DNA of 64,000 nucleotides from Cyathus striatus (GCA_025738555.1 JAOVFP010000015.1:1984001-2048000); one strand, 5' to 3'; counted from the first letter of the stretch, positions 1 through 12,518 are shown. Translations and numbers: made by a program. The notes: generated from the sequence alone by a model not told the origin.

Positions 1-2427
1 AGCCTGAGTCTTCCCAGCCCGTTGTGATTTCTGAGAGCGAGTTTGAACTTGTTATGGGTGTCTTTGAGAAAGTTACCCATGAAAAGACTGAATTTCTTCA
101 TCATGTATGTGATACCGCTTTGCGCTTTCGTTGGATGCTGAACTGTTTTTACAGAGTCTCGAGACTGGCATGCCTTTTCCCGCATTTTTGGATTATCGGG
201 AAACATTTTCTTTGCCGTTACCTGCGAATATGTTCACCACATTCGTTGTTCCGTCATGGGTTCCCCCGCCAAATTCTCTTATTAAGATTGCGCATGCTGT
301 TTATCCTTACTGGAAAGAACGGCGACTCCAACGCAACGGACATCGAATTATACCCATTTTAAATGTAAACAGCTTATGTTGTTCCTGTCTTTTCATTACT
401 GATCACGACCCATCTCCAGTTCGATGAAGCTGACACTCTGAACGAATCATACGTATGCTTCCGACGCCGTGAAGCCAAGGCGGTGCGCAAGACGCGCGCC
501 CAGCAGACTTCATCATCTGAGAAACTCGCCCGACTGCAAGCCGAACTCTCATATCCTTTCGAACTTGCGAAGTCCCTCCTCGCTCGAGAAATGCTAAAGC
601 TGGAAGCATCTCAGAATGCACAAGCAATCTGGGAGAAACGTATGGCTATTGTCGATCTCAAGCGCAAGTTTCCTGGTCTTGGCGACAAGCACGACGACGA
701 GATGCTGGTGGACAAGGAGCGTGTTGTGAAGAAGCAGGAGCCGTATGTTATGTTGTTATTATTACTTACCTGTGGTGCTCATCTTTTAGTAGGGCACGTG
801 TTCCCCTGAAGATTCGTACGACACAGGATGCCGGTGCAACTCCTTCACGTCCAGAAGTATCTATGCGCCCTCGCGAACTGTTGGCTTCGATCCACGATCA
901 AATTGAGTTGACTCTTGCAAACCAAAGGGATCCTCTGTGGGAAGATCTAGTTGATGGACCTTATCAAGTTCCTGTTGTCCCACTTTCTGCGAGACTCTTC
1001 AAATTCATTCCGCCTCCAGAAGCTCCTTTGTGGCCATCGGATAATGACGAACCTGTGAATCGAAACCCAAGATCCGTCAGATCGCGCATTGGTCGCTGTG
1101 GTCGGTTATTTATCGATCGTCGGGACTTTGTGCCACCACCCATGTCTAATAAGCGACGTCGACATTCAGCGCTGGTTGACTTGGATGATGAGGATGCCAT
1201 GAACGTTGATGAAGAGGAAGAGGAAGTTGCACGCCTACAGGAACGTTGGCGGTTTGATATGGACGATGGGCCTATTATTGGACCTCAAGGCGCTGATGAG
1301 CACGATCGAGCTCTTGTGGATGACTACGCTTCGAAGTTTGTGTTTTCGTTGTTTCATTCCTGGCTTGGTTGACCGACGAGTGCTTTCTCAGATATCTTCG
1401 TTATGCAATGACGCTTCTAGGCGAAAAGGACCACCAAGAGTTAATAACATACACCGGGCCACGTAAGGATAAGGAAACAGATAGTAAACCAAACACGTCC
1501 TCTCCAATCCGCCATGGCATGGCCGTTCCACAAGCATTACTGCGAAAAGACGCAAAGAGCTTTCCAATTGGCTCACTTACTGCCCACCCCATTCATAATG
1601 TACCACAGTTTAAGAACATGCCACCGCCCAATAGTGGAGCACAGATGCGGATATCGTCGAATGGAGGCATGCGTCCTCCGAATGCTCCTTTAACCGCACA
1701 GAGTGCATCTGCAACACTCGTATCACCACCTGTCCCCCTTCCTGTTCCTCAACATTCCCCTCCTAATCCTTCTACTCGGGCTGCTATAACCATGCCTCAT
1801 GTAGATGTTTCCAAGCCTGATAGTAACCAGCCGTCTGCCATCCAGAATAGTGTTTACCAGCATTTGCAGGCGCTACAGGCCGCCCACAAGGCGCCGAACC
1901 AGCCTCAGATGCAGCAGGTGCCCAACGGCTTCCACCTGATGCCACACGCTACCCCGGGACTGGCAGTACCAAACTACCAGCAGCTCCAGAACGCACATGC
2001 GCAGCAGCTGCACGCGCTGAGTTCACAGCTGCAGCTAAGTCCACAGCAACTTCATTCGCAAGCTCTCCTGTTGCAAGCACAACAAGCACAACAGATGGCT
2101 CAATACATGATGGGGCCTGGCGGCGTACCCGTTGCGATGCCCATGTCGAATGCAGCGGGGATGAATCAAAGACTGCCTGTGGGGAGGTCGACGCAGTGGC
2201 CTGCTGCTGTACAGCGTCCGGCGGGAATGGCAGATGTGTCGGTGCCGAATGGGATGTTAAGTACAACTATTCGTTTTCCGTTGCCTCCGGACAATGGGCA
2301 GATGGCGATATCACCTCGTCAGCAGGGGAAGAGTGTGTCGCCCAAGATTACTTCTGCTGGGTTACCGAAGACGCCGAAGATGGGGATGGCTTCGCCATCG
2401 TTGTCGCGCCAGCAGCCTGTAACTTAG
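1..2427 (+). CDS. EPL1: Enhancer of polycomb-like protein EPL1, 5' end outside window
   Basis: EPL1 is the scaffold subunit that anchors the Piccolo module (Esa1, Yng2, Eaf6) in the NuA4 histone H4/H2A acetyltransferase, in the nucleus. The reading frame is open from base 1 and the start lies upstream. Exons can be joined at about 1-104, 155-364, 420-742, 793-1335 and 1392-2427. The joined protein shows the EPL1 hallmarks in order: a block with VVPSWVPPP, then KERR and GHRIIP, then YVCFRRRE followed by a basic VRKTRAQQ stretch, then an EKLARLQAEL helix. The C-terminal third is Gln/Pro-rich low complexity (about 1850-2350). A poly-Glu patch sits near 1215. The order of conserved blocks matches fungal EPL1 well. 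The family assignment is strong, while the acceptor at 789 or 792 is ambiguous by one codon. Confidence 0.9.
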
Positions 2428-3479
2428 AACGATTTGGGCTTTGCAAGTACACTTGTTTTCCTTTTCCAGCTTTTCGTCCGCACACTGTCTTGCTTTGCGA
2501 GCTTGTATCATTACATTTTTTTCCTTCATTGTTTCTGGGTGATACGCCTTGCTCGCTCTGAGATTGTTAACGTTACATGTGTACTTGACTTTTATTTGAA
2601 CCTTTTATGAGTTCGCTTTGTATGCCTCTATACCCTTCCTGACTCATTAAAATAAAATGTACTGTTTTCTTCTTTCGACCTTTATTATAATAAATATATA
2701 GCTTTCGTATCGGTTCATTTTCTTGAGATGAATTCACATTCGAAGAGCCATCTTATATATCAAATGTCACTAAAACCTTACTTAAAAGGTGGAGGTGATA
2801 CAGCCGCATGGCGGGACTGGTTGAAATGACAATTGAATTCCTAGATGGTTTTTGATAATGGCCTCGAGGAAAACGTTTATTAACGGAAGTACGTAGATTG
2901 AGCGTCTAGCTTCCGGGGAAATCGGTGCATTGTTGGGTGTTGGAGGTTCTTGAATGGTCTTGGGTGCAGGGTAGGTAAGACGGTGGTAAGACGGTGGAAG
3001 TAAAGGAACAAGTAGGAGGATTCGGTTGAATAGCGGTGGATATGTTTGAGCATATTGGGTGATGTATTTGAATGAATGTGGAAGGTGATGATGGTTGTTG
3101 CTGCGCAGTTCATGTTCGAGTGTGATAAGAGAGATACACCGCCCTCAGAGGAACGTGTTGATCAAGTGAAGAGAGATGATCTCACGGGGGTCAGCGGGGG
3201 TCCCAGGTTTATTCATTCCGTTTTGGATCTTGAAGCTACTCCTCTCTCTTTCTCTCTTTCTTACTTTCTATCTCTCTCCCTCTCCCGCGATACACTCGTC
3301 TGCAACGTAGTCCGGACTACACTTCCCGCTTTCTCCACCCACTTACTTACGCTTATCACTCGCTCACGTCCCGGCCCGTCAACTTTCAATTCGATTTTTC
3401 CCGGGCGCAGGTTTCAATTGAACAACGATAATTAGATTATACAAAGAGCAAGGTACATCGAGTGCAAATCCTGGCGTGA
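2428..3479. other. Intergenic region, EPL1 to the GRAM/VASt gene
   Basis: No gene is supported here. The first half is AT-rich 3' flank of EPL1. The second half is upstream sequence of the next gene and contains a pyrimidine tract. Confidence 0.6.
3240..3287 (+). promoter_or_regulatory. CT-rich promoter tract
   Basis: About 48 bases are almost wholly C and T on the + strand, roughly 190-240 bases before the ATG at 3480. Such pyrimidine tracts are common just upstream of transcription starts in filamentous fungi. Its role here is inferred from position and composition only. Confidence 0.4.
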
Positions 3480-6400
3480 ATGGCGCCCAGTTTTCTGTCC
3501 AAGTTCGTCAGGGCGGCCACGCCTACGAGTTCACGAGAGCGGAGTTCGCGCGACCGCTCGTTGGATTCCCCGCGATCGAGCGGGTCGCCGTCGCCCCTGC
3601 CACGAAATCGGTCATCGTCGACGCCGACTGCGAGGAACAGTGCTGAACCTGCTACGCCGCCGCCTGTACCACCCATCCCGGCAGGATTGAGTGGGAGTGC
3701 AAAGGGGAAGGGGGAGAAGGGGCCAAGCATCACGGTTGCTGAGCCGCCTGTTGTGACTGTTGCTGGGGGGTCGAGTTCTCAGGTGAACTTGAGTGCTGCG
3801 GGGGGCAGAGGAAGAGGGTCAGAGTCACAGGAGACATTCTCGACAGGGAGCACGCATCTGAATGTGACGGTGGTTCCTCCGAGTCCCCTGGTTCGGGCTG
3901 GCAGTCTGCACTCGGAATCAGATCAGACCACGACTTCATCCGATCACCTGCCAAATTCGGCTGACCAGTTTATCTTGTCAGCTGCTCCCAAACGTCGAAC
4001 CACCTCTGCAACTTCAACCAACGGTGACGCCACTCCCACTCAGTCTCCCACCACCCCTCGTCCCCACTCCCGCTCTCGTTCCCCCACCCCCTCCTCCTCA
4101 ACCAACCACCTCCCCACAGCCACAGCACCTGCTACGTCATCCGGGGCTGGTCACGGCCTGCATTCTGCCGCACCGCAGCTTCATAAACACCCGTCGAGCA
4201 AATCATTAAAACAGGCTCAGACCCCCGCGGCTGCTTCCAATCAAGCAACTACCATGCCACCCCCTTCCACTTCTGCACATCTGCGCTCAGCCACAGCCCC
4301 TCCTGCCGCCTTTTCGGATGACCCTCCTAACGGCACCGGTAATAACGCAAATGAACAGGGTGTCCTCTATACCGGCATGAGCCCTATCGTCGAGTCCCCC
4401 ACCAATAACACGCGTCCCCTCGATCTCGACAACCACACGTTTTCGTCCCCTGAAACATTCAACAGCTCCAACAGCCAGCTCCCCTCCTCGCGCACGGATA
4501 CCTTCGACACCAGGTCCATCATGTCCGCAAATGGCACCGGCGAGAAGGATAAAAAGCTCCCCTGGCGCAAGGGATCGACTGCTAGCAGGAAACCTACCGG
4601 CTTGGCAAGTGCCATTGCCGCATCTGGTTTGGCCATGGCCAATCCTACCTTGTCTGCGGCGCAGCAAGCTGTCCATCAGGCGACGATTAATAACCCCCCG
4701 CCGAGCGTGCCTGTGAATGGCGCGAGGAGGAAGAGTTCGGGGGCGAGCTCACCACCGTATTTGAGTAGGTCCCCGCCGGGCTCGTCGAACCATGTTAAAT
4801 CGCGTTCGACGGATATTTCTTCGCCTCGCTCGTCGAGGTCCAAGCGCTCTGGGTCGGGCTCTGCCAGGTCTGCAAAGTCACCTAGGAGACTCAGGACACC
4901 CAGCATCAGCGTGGGGAGCGACAATAATTCAGAGTATTATGCTGAAGATAGGCCCGAGTATTATTCTGGGTTGGAGGAGGGCAGTACCGGAGACGAGACC
5001 TCGGATGAGGATGATTTGGATTTGGATCTTGATGAGGATGATATTCCCGTTACTGGCTTTGCGGTAGCGAGTAATAAGCGGAATGCGGACTTCCATGAGT
5101 TGTTTCCTACCATTCCTGAGGGTGATTATTTAATTGAGGGTGAGTTCTTGCTATGTTTTCGTGTTCGTTTTCTTACGGTGTGCAGATTATGGTTGCGCAC
5201 TGCAGCGCGAAATTCTCATTCAAGGTCGTCTCTACATCTCCGAAAACCACATCTGCTTCCACGCCAACATCTTTGGGTGGATCACAGACGTAAGTCAATC
5301 ACATCATATCCTAAATAACCTTTCCTCATCTCCAGTTTCCAAAAGCTCTCCATTCCCATATACGAAATAACCTCCCTCGAAAAGAAAATGACCGCGTTCG
5401 TTATCCCCAACGCGATCCAAATCACCACGCGGCAGTCAAAATACACTTTTGCGTCCTTCCTCTCCCGTGACACAACGTACGACGTTATATATAATATTTG
5501 GAGACTTGCGAAACCGGACGATTTGGCGTCGATCGAGAGTGCGACGCGCGAGCACGTACAGGAAATTACGAGTGGTGCGCCGCCGCCTGCTGTTGTTAAG
5601 GCTGGTGTGCAGCGCAAGGTCACGCAATGCGCATGTGGGAAGGAGGGAAAGCATTATAGTGAGACTGCGATGGATATTGTGCTCCCTGGGACGCCGGATC
5701 GGATACATAATCTGATGTTTGCGAGTGGGTTTATTAAGGACTTTATGGTTGTTAATCAAAAACTTATGGGTTAGTCTCTTCCTTCTTCCTTCTTACTTGC
5801 GCTGATTGTTTGCAGACATTCAAATGTCTGATTGGACCCCCATGTCCCCTGACTCAAAATTCCTCTCACGGAACTTTTCGTACATCAAGCCTCTGAACGG
5901 GAGTCTTGGTCCGAAACAGACCAAGTGCGAGCTGAGGGATGAGACGGCGCATCTTGACCCTGAAGATTACATTTCGATGATTACCACGACACGGACGCCA
6001 GATGTTCCGAGTGGAGGTGTCTTTTCGGTTAAAACGAGGACGTGCTTGATGTGGGCTAGTGCGGTGTCGACGAAAGTGATTGTTACGACTCAGGTTGAGT
6101 GGACAGGGAGGAGTTTTATCAAGAGTGTGTATCCTTTCTTTATATACGTGAAGTTGGCTAATGGTGACTAGGTATCATCGAGAGATCGGCTATTGATGGT
6201 CAAAAGACGTATCATATCGATCTAGAAAAGGCCATGCGGGCGTATATTCAAGAACACAAATCTGAATTTATACCTGAAGGTCTTGAAGCTTCTGCGCTAG
6301 TTGAACCTGAGCCTGAGGAACTTGCGTCCACGGACGAGAAGAAGCCGGAGAATACTGAGGAAGAGAAGAAAAAACGCGAGCATGAAAGGAATCAGCGCGG

Positions 6401-6887
6401 TTTGCAGTGGGCCTGGGAGACACTGGAGGGTACATATGAAGTTGCTCGTAGAAGTACGACCGGCGCTTTGGAGCTCGTTAAAGACGCTTGGGAGCAGTCC
6501 ACCGCAACGGCGATTCTCTACTTCGTCATCGTCCTTCTGGTATTTAGCAACCTGTACACGCTGACGCGCATGGGGAACCGGGAAGAAGCTGGGAGGAGGA
6601 AAGAAATGAAGAAGATAGAGGAGAGGGAGAAGTGGGTGCAGGAGGTTGTTACTGCCCTTTGGGAGGAGCTGAGCGCGGGAAAGAGGGATATTTCAGAGAC
6701 GCATAATCATTATGCGCATGTTCCGCTTGCTGGGCCGACGACTGGTGGTTCGCCTGTGACTGCTGATCCGTCTACTTGGAGAAAGGAGGTGGAGTTTTTG
6801 CATCAGGCGTTGGATAATATTGAAGCGCGGGTTCAGGCGGTTAGAGAGGCGCTCAGTGGGTTTGATGAGTTAAATGCGATGGACTAA
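3480..6887 (+). CDS. GRAM and VASt domain sterol-transfer protein (LAM/Ysp family)
   Basis: Lam/Ysp proteins are ER-anchored at membrane contact sites and move sterol with a StART-like VASt domain. Exons fit at 3480-5139, 5186-5289, 5346-5769, 5816-6124 and 6172-6887, giving about 1,070 residues. Residues 1-530 are Ser/Pro-rich and disordered, ending in an acidic DEDDLDLDLDEDD patch. A GRAM domain follows (about 538-645; FHELFP, GRLYIS, ITSLEKKMTAF). A VASt domain runs about 692-865 (MDIVLPGTPD, SRNFSYIKPL, RTCLMWAS). A Lys/Glu-rich linker leads to one hydrophobic helix near 943-962 (AILYFVIVLLVFSNLY), and a coiled-coil-like tail ends the protein. This order is the family's own. The second intron needs the acceptor at 5345, because the closer AG at 5335 breaks the frame. 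The basidiomycete gene has no settled symbol. Confidence 0.9.
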
Positions 6888-7368
6888 TTATTATCCCTTC
6901 CTAATGATTATTGATGAGTGCCTTTCTTTTTTATGTCTTGTTTCTTTGTTTTATAGGGATTTGGTTTGCTGATTTGTACATTTTACGAGGGTGCTCATGT
7001 GATTAATCGCCGTTACGATGTTTTGATGAAATGATATTTGGTTTTTTTTTATGATCTTGAACTTGATACAATACTCCTTGCCTCTCCTCGCCTCTGGTGT
7101 ACAGTGTGCACTCAGCGTCGATCTGCAGAAGAAATTGGACGATCATGATGGGCGCTGGGAAGTTTGTGCTACGATGTTCATGTCTCAATGTTAATCATTG
7201 TTGCAATGTTATCAGTGTTCCCACTAGCACACGGCGCGCGCTGGTCCTCCTTCAGAAAATGCAGATAGCCATCTAAAAATGCGGAGATTTTCTCCTACAT
7301 AAACATACGGTAATCATGTATGCGAAAGTTGAACTACGGTTTCCCTTCTCGTTTCTTTTACCGGGCTC
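6888..7368. other. Intergenic region before receptor 1
   Basis: No gene is supported. There is a T-rich 3' flank, then the presumed promoter of the first receptor. A near-perfect direct repeat of CAATGTTA with a following TCA occurs at about 7186 and 7204. Confidence 0.5.
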
Positions 7369-8750
7369 ATGGCGTACCACGAATTCCCTAACTATGTTTT
7401 TAGCCTTTTCGCTTTTATTAGCTTCTTGATGTGTGCGGTGCCTCTTACATGGCATCTTGAAGGTTCGTATTCTATCACTTTCGTGTTCAGGTTATTAACA
7501 TCGTAATCTAGCTTGGAACGCGGGTACTTGCCTGTACATGATATGGACTGGCCTTGGGTGTCTAAACCAGTTTATCAACTCCATCATATGGAACAAGGAC
7601 GCTATAATCCGCGCCGTCGTTTGGTGCGACGTATCGACCAAGTTCATGATTGGAGTCAACATTGCCATCCCCGCTTGCTCACTGTGTATCATGCGCCGTC
7701 TTTATCTCATCGCCTCGATAAAGAGATTGGCGCCTACGAAGAAGGAGAAGCTAAGGGAGGTGTATATCGACCTTGCGATTGGACTTGGTATTCCTGTCGT
7801 GTTTATGGCTCTCCGTAGGTTTACTTTTATATTTTGGGTCGCCGGTGGCTGAGGGTTATTTTTAGATTACATTGTCCAAGGACACCGTTTTGATATTTTT
7901 GGACAACTGGGATGCTTGCCGAGCACGTATAATACTCCCCTGGCACTTGTCTTTGTTAGGATTCCACCTATCGTCATTGGGCTCGTTTCGATGGTTTATG
8001 CGTTCCTCACTCTCAAATCATTCCGCAAGACAGAGGCGCATCTTAAGGAGGTTCTTACACAAATGAACATTCCCTCCACGCGATATTTCCGACTTATGAC
8101 TCTGGCGTGCATAGAGATTCTGGCAACTGTGCCTCTCGCTACATGGGTGCTCGTCATGAACGTCCATTTCGGATTTTATCCATGGTTAGGGTGGGCAGAT
8201 ACGCATGCATGGTTCTCGCATATTGGGCAGTACCCTGCTATTCTTTGGCACGATGGGAGTCTTTCGGAGCATGCCCTTGAAGTTAGTCGGTGGTTTAATG
8301 TGATGTGTGCTTTTATTTTCTTTGCGTTCTTTGGGTTTGCGGCTGAGGCTCGGAGGCATTATCGGGCGGGGTATAATTGGTGTGCTGGGTTGTTTGGATT
8401 GCCTACGCTGGTTGAGCCTTTGAGCTCTCTTGATCGTTTGGAGGCTAGGATTAAAAGGTATGTGTTTTTTGTAAGCGACATACTACTTCGCTGCTGACTT
8501 GGATATCTCGAACAGTGATACACGCTTCATGTCGGTTGTTATTCCTGATGTGATGGTCCTAAAACCTAGCTCTACTGACTTGCCGTATTCCACCACAACT
8601 GGAAGATTATATCCGGATGATGAAAAGGTGAACGTTGTTCCGGAACCTGAGGCAGCGTTTACGCGACATAATGCTGTCACATTCCAGATATCGCCGGTGC
8701 GAAGGCCGGTGGAGTCTCTCAATCTCAAATATAATGATAGTAGTGTATAA
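7369..8750 (+). CDS. STE3-like pheromone receptor (copy 1)
   Basis: This is a seven-helix, G-protein-coupled receptor of the fungal STE3 class (class D), which binds lipidated peptide pheromones at the plasma membrane. Four exons fit: 7369-7462, 7512-7814, 7866-8457 and 8516-8750, giving 407 residues. Family marks include an N-terminus with FPNYVFSLF, a second exon starting AWNAGTCLYM, the loop VVWCDVSTKF, IPACSLC, KKEKLREVYIDLAIGLG, then YIVQGHRFDIFGQLGC, NIPSTRYFRLM and the last helix FIFFAFFGFAAEA. The cytoplasmic tail is about 80 residues after the last intron and contains ISPVRRP. The start was chosen because all four copies begin at the same point before FPNY. The closest relatives in view are the other three copies. 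Ligand and coupling cannot be told from sequence. Confidence 0.93.
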
Positions 8751-9736
8751 GCGAGGAGGCAGTGATTTTTAGATTTCGGTAAAAGAAGCAAAAAAGAAGT
8801 GTATGTTTCCACTTCTTGTTAGACTTTGTATCAATTACGGTTTATTCACTACAGTAATTATGTAACTATGCGATGTATCGCAAAATTCTGTACCATACTA
8901 CAGTATCGGATTCAAAGTAATTTAAAAGGCCTTGTTGCTTCCGAAGCATCCAGTTCATATTATCCTATGACGCATTGTCCAATTTGTATCGAAGGCATGG
9001 CAAAATAAACGGTTCAGGACGTAATTATCAAAATGAACACTACCCAAGCGCTACTACAATCCTTTGTAAGGGCATCTTTGTATTTCTTACAGGGCCATGC
9101 AGTATAAGAAGTTGACGAAGAGGAGGCGGTTAAATAGACGCCAACGCTATCGGGCTAGGACGGATTTGATTTTATCCGTGAGCTTTGCGACGCTTTGGTT
9201 TGATGGGGACTTAGTAGTTGGATCCAGGTACTTTATCTCACGACAACTTGTTAAACCTTTTCTTCACTCCTACTCTTACATACTTTCGGAAAAACACGAG
9301 TGGACAACCATAACCCCTCACAGAGATCCCGCTACGCGCTACCGCACCCAACAGGTTAAATACATAGTAAACTAGCCTTGACAACCCCAAAATTAACTGC
9401 GAAGTTCAAACTAACCAATCCTTTCCGAAAACACATGAAACCTACGTGGGCGACACAAGGAGTACAATAACATTGCAACAACAGCTTGACAACAGCTGTC
9501 AGTTCGCTGTCAGTGTTAGAGTACATAGACTCAGCGGATGTAGCGCGATGAAATGTTATTATGTTGCTTATCACTATCAGCCACTCGCTTGACCACATAT
9601 ATATAGCATCAGCACCGTGTAGCAAATACAAAAACACCCCAAAATGGCTTAAAATCCTTCTCAGACCTACGAAAACCAACGTTACTTCCGATTTGTATAT
9701 ATACCCCTCATTCCACTGTTTGGGTCGGGGGGCAAC
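8751..9736. other. Intergenic region, receptors 1 to 2
   Basis: No gene is supported. Short basic ORFs near 9097-9375 have no recognisable relatives. No convincing CaaX pheromone precursor was found in either strand. Confidence 0.45.
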
Positions 9737-11205
9737 ATGGCATTTCCCAATTATGTTTTCAGTCTGTTTGCCTTTATAGGTTTCTTGATGTGCGCAATAC
9801 CTCTTACATGGCATCTCGAAGGTTTTTATTCTCTCCTCTACTACCAGACCTGATACTTACACCGTTACTATTTAGCTTGGAACGCAGGTACATGCCTTTA
9901 CATGATATGGGTCGGGCTTGCTTGCCTGAACCAATTTATCAACTCTGTCATCTGGAAGAAGGACGCTATAATACGCGCCGTCGTTTGGTGCGACATATCA
10001 TCCAAGTTTATCATTGGAGTCAATGTTGCAATCCCCGCGAGTTCTCTTTGCATCATTCGTCGTCTTTACCTCATTTCTTCTGCCAAAAAACTGTCGCCTA
10101 CCAAGAAAGAGAAACTGCATGCGGTATATATTGACCTTGCGATTGGACTTGGACTACCCATTATATTTATGGCCCTGCGTAGGTTTTTCCCGCTTTATGT
10201 TATAGACTTTGGGCAACTAAGAATACTATTAGATTATATTGTGCAGGGGCATCGTTTCGATATTTTGGGACAATGGGGATGTTACCCATCTACTTATTTC
10301 ACTCCTTTGGCGATCGTAATACTCTCGGCTCCTCCTATTATCATTGGGCTTGTGTCTATGGTATACTTACCATCATCGAATTTCAGAAAGCGCGAGCACA
10401 TCTCTATGAGGTTCTTTCTCGCAGAAATATTCCGTCTACACGGTATCTTCGACATATGACTCTGGCCTGCGTTGAGATACTTGGAACTGTTCCTATTGCT
10501 ACCTATGTACTCGCGATGAATATCCATTTGGTCGGGGTTTCTCCGTGGTTAGGTTGGGCAAATACGCATTACTGGTTCTCTCATATAGGTCAGATTCCTG
10601 CTATTGTCTGGCGTAGTGATATTAGTTTCGCAAAAGTTATTGAGGCTTCTCGATGGTTGAATGTGATGTGCGCTTTCCTGTTCTTCGCTTTCTTCGGATT
10701 TGCACCTGAAGCAAGAAGGAATTATCGCTCTGCGTACAATTATTGTGCCAATTTCGTAGGATTACCCGCTCTACGAAATCGTAGAAGTTCTCTTGACCTC
10801 TTAGAGGCTAGGATCAAAAGGTATGTAATACAACTGTCGCACTGCTAACGTTATGCTGACTACGCAACCTTTACCAGTAATATACGCTTCTTACCAGTCG
10901 TTATCCCTGATGTAATCGACCTGAAGTTGGATAGTTCTGCAGACAGCTCCCCTTCAACCATTTCTTCTCGCATATATTCTCCTATTGACGAAGAGAGAAT
11001 CATGATTTTTCCTCCAAGACCCGAGGCAGCACTTACGCGACACAACACTGACTTTCCAGTTCTCACCTGTGCGAAGGCCATCGATCTTCTCCACAACACC
11101 GTTCCCATCCAAATAGGATGCATTGGTCAACGGCACTCCAATTCAATTGTAGCCCTAGCATATTTTGTATCGATTACTTTACTCTCATCTTTTTCAGAAT
11201 ATTAA
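9737..11205 (+). pseudogene. STE3-like pheromone receptor (copy 2), two frameshifts
   Basis: This copy has the same architecture as copies 1, 3 and 4. The exons are 9737-9821, 9876-10178 (again exactly 303 nt), 10233-10820 and 10878 onward. Exons 1 and 2 are intact and encode helices 1-4 with the same motifs (AWNAGTCLYM, VVWCDISSKF, YIDLAIGLG). In exon 3, after GLVSMVY, the frame shifts near 10366-10368. The reading resumes as QKARAHLYEVL in another frame, and about 7 nt are missing relative to copies 1, 3 and 4. The exon is 588 nt, whereas intact copies measure 592, 592 and 607, all 1 modulo 3. A second shift of 2 nt near 11050 scrambles the conserved tail motif SPVRRP. Unrepaired translation stops at 10459, within helix 5-6. 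Sequencing errors are possible but two independent ones are less likely than decay. Confidence 0.85.
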
Positions 11206-11378
11206 TTGATGCTAATGAGTTATAATATAGTTGAGAAAACTACCTATGAAATTTCAAGGTAAAGGTACATACTCTAATTGATTTAATGACGACATAGTAA
11301 TATAATTTGTATGCTACAATAACGTTTCAAAGCTATACTGATACACCATCTCCATTTGCATACAAAGCTATTACAAGC

Positions 11379-12054
11379 CTAAACCGCAGTACTGGTGGAA
11401 GCTGGCGGAGTTCTATATCGAGAGGGGCGAATGATCATATCGAGTAAGTTATACCAACACAGTAAAGTGATTACTGTTATCTCAAAAGCAATCAAAACTG
11501 GTGCTCCCACAGCTCCCGCACGCGCTGCATTCTCAACTGTGATATTCCTTCCGATATTTCCGGCCTTCGTCTTGAGTATTGCGGTGCCAATCGCACCGGC
11601 TGCAGCAGTGTATGGGACAGAAAAGGCGTGGAGTAATACTATTACCCAACTGCGGCCACGTGAATACTGGTCATGCCAGTCGATACCAGAAAAGAACAAC
11701 CAGATAAGGGGTGAAAAGAAGGTAAATCCGGCACATAGAACTGCAGATCCTAGAGCAGCGATAGTGGCAATGGAACAGTTGTCCTCATATAGAGATGAAT
11801 TTGTCAGGCGAAGGATACCGTTTCCAGTGAGGCTATCAGTTAAGCATAAATTATGGCATGATAGACGGAAGAAACATTTACTACTAACAGCATTATGACG
11901 CTAAATACGGTTGCTAAAGAGAACGATAATAGTGCATATAAACTGTGTGCATGAATTAGTCTAAGCAGAAAGGTCAGTGCACTTACATAGGTTTAACTAC
12001 AGGCAACCGGGAATCGTCGGACATCTTTTTCGCAATGGGTCTGGTGATGGGCAT
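11379..12054 (-). CDS. Small four-helix membrane protein, MARVEL-like, unnamed
   Basis: I do not recognise a named family. Three exons can be joined on the minus strand: ATG at 12054 with a donor after about 68 nt, a middle exon beginning after the CTTAG acceptor, and a last exon ending at 11379. The second intron uses a GTTAGT donor inside a Leu codon. The product is about 200 residues with four hydrophobic helices: LYALLSFSLATVFSVIML, a second around TIAALGSAVLCAGFTFF, a third around VIVLLHAFSVPYTAAAGA and a fourth around APVLIAFEITVITLLCWY. An N-glycosylation sequon (NCS) lies in the first loop, and the tail is Pro/Ser/Thr-rich. Four helices in about 200 residues recall MARVEL-type fungal membrane proteins, but no signature residue proves it. 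It sits convergently just 173 nt from the end of receptor copy 2. Confidence 0.6.
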
Positions 12055-12518
12055 TTTGTGTTGTATTTTGAAGTGTAACGCTGAAACTGAAGCGCCAAGG
12101 CTGAGACGGAAGAGGTTTAAGTAGAGCTCGTGATGTTCTACGTTTGCCAAATTCGGAATTTGGAATCCAACAACTCAGTCTCAGTGAAGAGTCCCTATGA
12201 CGTCATGACTGGGCGTCATTTACATAATAGTAGGCGCCTAAGCTCTTAGTTTATTTGGGAAATAATACCTTGTGTGACCTAAGTGTCCGCAATTATTTGC
12301 ATGTTATATACGATTTTTTGCCACGACCAGGTGGAATAACACTCGGCGAGCTATCTGAATTTGTACTTACAGGCTCAGGATAAGGGAAGTCATACCAAAC
12401 ATACACATAATATACCTTGCCATATGTACCAATAAGTAGTGACAATCCAGCTAAAGTATGTTGGTCTCCACATCCACTAAGAAGAGATCACAAACATAAT
12501 TGGCTTCCGGCTTCCACA
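12055..12518. other. Intergenic region
   Basis: No feature is supported. It holds the presumed promoter of the small membrane protein on its left and the 3' flank of the oxidoreductase on its right. Confidence 0.5.

Noticed and set aside
8960..9003. Minus-strand 12-codon frame ending C-V-I-G stop, pheromone-like
   Set aside because: Only 12 codons from the Met, no precursor region or processing site, and a stop just upstream. Probably chance.
9097..9375. Basic ORF between receptors 1 and 2
   Set aside because: The Arg/Lys-rich start is followed by unstructured sequence and shows no family resemblance.
10368..10393. 26-nt GT...AG micro-intron in receptor copy 2
   Set aside because: Far below normal intron size, and it would delete part of a helix; a deletion explains the data better.
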